From the NCBI GenBank assembly GCA_016936035.1, contig JAFGPU010000259.1:1-7935 (forward strand): a stretch of DNA of 7,935 nt. The letters are read 5' to 3'. This DNA is from Acidimicrobiales bacterium (GTDB taxonomy: Bacteria; Actinomycetota; Acidimicrobiia; Acidimicrobiales; VFJN01). The notes under the pieces were generated by a model, which did not search any database, was not told the DNA's origin, and saw only the letters and a program-made list of their open reading frames with translations. The translations under genes and the position numbers were made by a program. Every line of letters starts with the position of its first letter. Within the stretch, counting starts at the first letter, position 1. Below are positions 6,351 to 7,935 of the stretch, piece after piece.

Positions 6351-7754
6351 CTACTGCTGGAACTTCGTCGAGATCCGGTCGTCGTCGAGCTCGGCCTGGT
6401 CGACGACCCGCCCGCTCAGCGGGACGGTGCCGTCGGGGTCGCACGCCATCTCGCCCTCCTCCTCGGGGTAGGCCTGCACCCACGACGTGCCCTCGAGCTT
6501 GAGGATCATCGAGCACTCGGGCGGCATGTTCCCGCCCGGGTTGGTCTCGGCGTGCAAACCGCCGCCGTCCCAGCTCGTGATGCCGGACAGCTCGTCGAGC
6601 ACGCACTCGCGGGTGAGGTCGGCCCCGCAGGCGCTGGCGGCGGTGGCCCACAGCAGGAACGACGACGTGGTCTGCTGGCCGAGCTGGCTGATGTCGCCGC
6701 CGTTGCCCTCGACGAGGTCGATGTACTGCTGGGTGGCGGGGTTGGACTCGGCCTGCTCGAACGGGGTGAAGGCCGTGCGCAGGTAGACGTTGTCGCCGTT
6801 GCCGGTGCTGTTCCAGTCGGCGAACGACTGCAGGTAGGCGTTCGAGTCGGCGAGCCAGATCGGCTCGTAGCCGACCTGGGCCGCGTCATCCAGCAGGTTC
6901 TGCATGTTGGGGTACGGCTGGCCCGAGTAGTAGACGATCTCGGCGCCGCAGCTGTCGAGCTTCTGCGCGAAGGGCTTCCAGTCGGGCTCGCCGGCGATGT
7001 TGTACTCCTGCGGGCAGTCGAGGAACTCGAAGCCGAACTCGGGGAAGGTCTGGACCACCTTGTCCTTGGTGTCGATGGTGGCGGCGAAGTTGCCGAACAT
7101 CACCGAGGCGTTCTCGACCGCGTCGGGGAACAGCTCGGCGAGGTGGCCGGCCCAGCCGGCCGTGTAGAAGTCGGCGGGGTTGGGCACCGCCTGGTAGGTC
7201 AGCGGGGCGTTGGCGAACTCGGGGCTGACCGAGTAGGTCGGCACCGACGGCAGGTCGCAGCCGAGCCGGGTCTCCTCCTGCGCCGAGTCGAGCGCCCAGG
7301 CGTTGCCGACCAACATGAACACCTCGCCGCACGCCTGGGTCATGACGTTGACCACGTTGGTGATGGCGGCGTCGTAGTAGTTGCCGACGATCTCGCGCCC
7401 GTTGATGCCGCCCTGGTCGTTGCACCACTTGATCATGGCTTCCATGGCATCGCTGGTCTCGTGGCTGAGCCCGGGCGAGGTGGGGAAGCCGGCGTCGTCG
7501 CCGTAGCCGATCACGATCTCACCCTCGGTGACGCCCTGCTCGGTGGCCGGGCCGCCGTCACCCTCGCCGCAGGGCGACTCGAGCGTGCCGAAGCTGTCGT
7601 CGCCGCCGCTGCCGCCGTCGTCGTCGGGCGCCGCGCTCTCGGCGCCGTCGTCGTCGGATCCGGCGGGATCGTCGCCGCGATCGGAGCCACATGCCGCAGC
7701 CAGCATGGCCAGCGCCACCAATGCGCCGAGAAGGTGCAAGTAGGTCCTGCGCAC
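6351..7754 (-). CDS. Substrate-binding lipoprotein of a branched-chain amino acid-type ABC importer (type I periplasmic-binding fold)
   Basis: A 467-residue secreted lipoprotein that would hold the ligand and deliver it to the fused permease. The GTG at 7754 gives RR at positions 2-3, a hydrophobic core, and a lipobox ending LAAAC with the lipidated Cys at 22. The frame is open to 7919, but those extra residues have no signal-peptide character, and AGGGGG nine bases upstream supports 7754. After Cys22 comes an acidic Gly/Ser/Asp linker (23-58). The binding domain follows, with EGEIVIGYGDDAG (77-89), DAMIKW-like helix, QGGINGREI (114-122) and later CGAEIVYYSGQPYP and WLADSN, matching Leu/Ile/Val-binding-protein-like (Peripla_BP_6) lipoproteins. 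Ten cysteines remain besides the lipid one, consistent with disulfides. It is the first gene of the operon. The ligand is not evident. Confidence 0.93.
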   Translation of the reverse strand: MRRTYLHLLGALVALAMLAAACGSDRGDDPAGSDDDGAESAAPDDDGGSGGDDSFGTLESPCGEGDGGPATEQGVTEGEIVIGYGDDAGFPTSPGLSHETSDAMEAMIKWCNDQGGINGREIVGNYYDAAITNVVNVMTQACGEVFMLVGNAWALDSAQEETRLGCDLPSVPTYSVSPEFANAPLTYQAVPNPADFYTAGWAGHLAELFPDAVENASVMFGNFAATIDTKDKVVQTFPEFGFEFLDCPQEYNIAGEPDWKPFAQKLDSCGAEIVYYSGQPYPNMQNLLDDAAQVGYEPIWLADSNAYLQSFADWNSTGNGDNVYLRTAFTPFEQAESNPATQQYIDLVEGNGGDISQLGQQTTSSFLLWATAASACGADLTRECVLDELSGITSWDGGGLHAETNPGGNMPPECSMILKLEGTSWVQAYPEEEGEMACDPDGTVPLSGRVVDQAELDDDRISTKFQQ

Positions 7755-7763
7755 GTCGATGTT

Positions 7764-7769
7764 CCCCCT
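7764..7769 (-). promoter_or_regulatory. Ribosome-binding site deciding the GTG start of the binding lipoprotein
   Basis: AGGGGG lies nine bases before the GTG at 7754, within an otherwise T- and A-containing leader (GAAAACAGGGGG). This supports the start that gives a proper lipoprotein signal rather than the longer frame to 7919. Confidence 0.65.
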
Positions 7770-7817
7770 GTTTTCACCGGTTCCGGCCGAGCCGCCCTTG
7801 CACGGATCTGACGAACC

Positions 7818-7829
7818 GTCACATGTGAC
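7818..7829. promoter_or_regulatory. Perfect 12-bp palindrome, candidate operator of the transporter operon
   Basis: GTCACATGTGAC is identical on both strands. Extending to 7815-7832 keeps symmetry at 16 of 18 positions. It lies 64-75 bases upstream of the binding-protein start, where a promoter is expected. On the minus strand TACGGT (7828-7833), a -10-like TAnnnT hexamer, overlaps its edge, although no good -35 is visible. A dimeric regulator binding here could block or assist transcription. No regulator gene is in the window and I cannot assign a regulator family. Confidence 0.4.
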
Positions 7830-7935
7830 CGTAGCGCACCACGGGACGCCGCGACGGCGCCACACCGGGCGCCGGGACGGCCCGTTACAGTTGTCCACCG
7901 CATGTACAAGGTCGAACACTCTCCGCGGCCGGGTG

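Noticed and set aside
4072..6651. A long in-frame extension upstream of LivG that would make a 1103-residue protein
   Set aside because: The extension overlaps the permease gene in another frame and is Arg/Gly/His-rich without domains. A good ribosome-binding site and a typical LivG N-terminus place the true start at 4071.
4509..7811. A 1100-codon open frame on the plus strand opposite the permease and binding-protein genes
   Set aside because: Its translation is low-complexity Arg/Gly/His/Gln/Ala-rich without any domain, and it mirrors the third-position GC bias of the genes on the minus strand. It is a shadow frame.
7847..7859. A small hairpin (CGCCG-CGA-CGGCG) upstream of the operon
   Set aside because: A five-pair stem is expected often by chance at this GC content, and no T-tract or other signal accompanies it.
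7755..7919. An N-terminal extension of the binding lipoprotein to the ATG at 7919
   Set aside because: It would bury the lipoprotein signal about 55 residues inside the protein. The GTG at 7754 has a good ribosome-binding site and gives a normal signal peptide.

Overview
The window is very GC-rich, with start and stop codons packed so that neighbouring genes overlap by 1-4 bases or sit 2-15 bases apart. All supported genes lie on the minus strand. Codon use, the lipoprotein signal with its long acidic linker, and the fused branched-chain-type permease suggest a high-GC actinobacterium (Actinomycetota). Acidimicrobiia-like or another environmental lineage is possible, but the sequence alone does not settle this.

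Reading in the direction of transcription (high to low coordinates): an upstream control region (about 7755-7935) holds a perfect 12-bp palindrome. It leads into a five-gene operon. The genes are a substrate-binding lipoprotein (7754-6351), a single permease fusing LivH-like and LivM-like halves (6335-4074), the ATPase LivG (4071-3340), the ATPase LivF (3340-2558), and a small two-helix membrane protein of unknown function (2546-2121) that overlaps the end of livF. Together the first four form a complete HAAT/branched-chain amino acid-type ABC importer: the lipoprotein captures a ligand outside the membrane, the fused permease forms both halves of the channel, and LivG and LivF drive transport by ATP hydrolysis. 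The ligand cannot be named from sequence alone. It could be a branched-chain or other amino acid, an amide or urea, or another small carboxylate.

After a 132-bp gap with a possible hairpin and a possible leaderless promoter comes a large multi-pass membrane protein (1988 to the window edge, 662 codons seen, no stop). It resembles the YfhO / PTPS-related group of GT-C-like membrane proteins. It appears to be a separate transcription unit and is cut by the window.

I do not see a CRISPR array, tRNA, rRNA, transposon or phage gene, and nothing that clearly amounts to an undescribed system. The points most worth following are the small membrane protein locked to the transporter operon, the permease tail that looks like the start of an ABC ATPase domain and shares an exact in-frame 20-bp repeat with livF, and the palindrome upstream of the operon.
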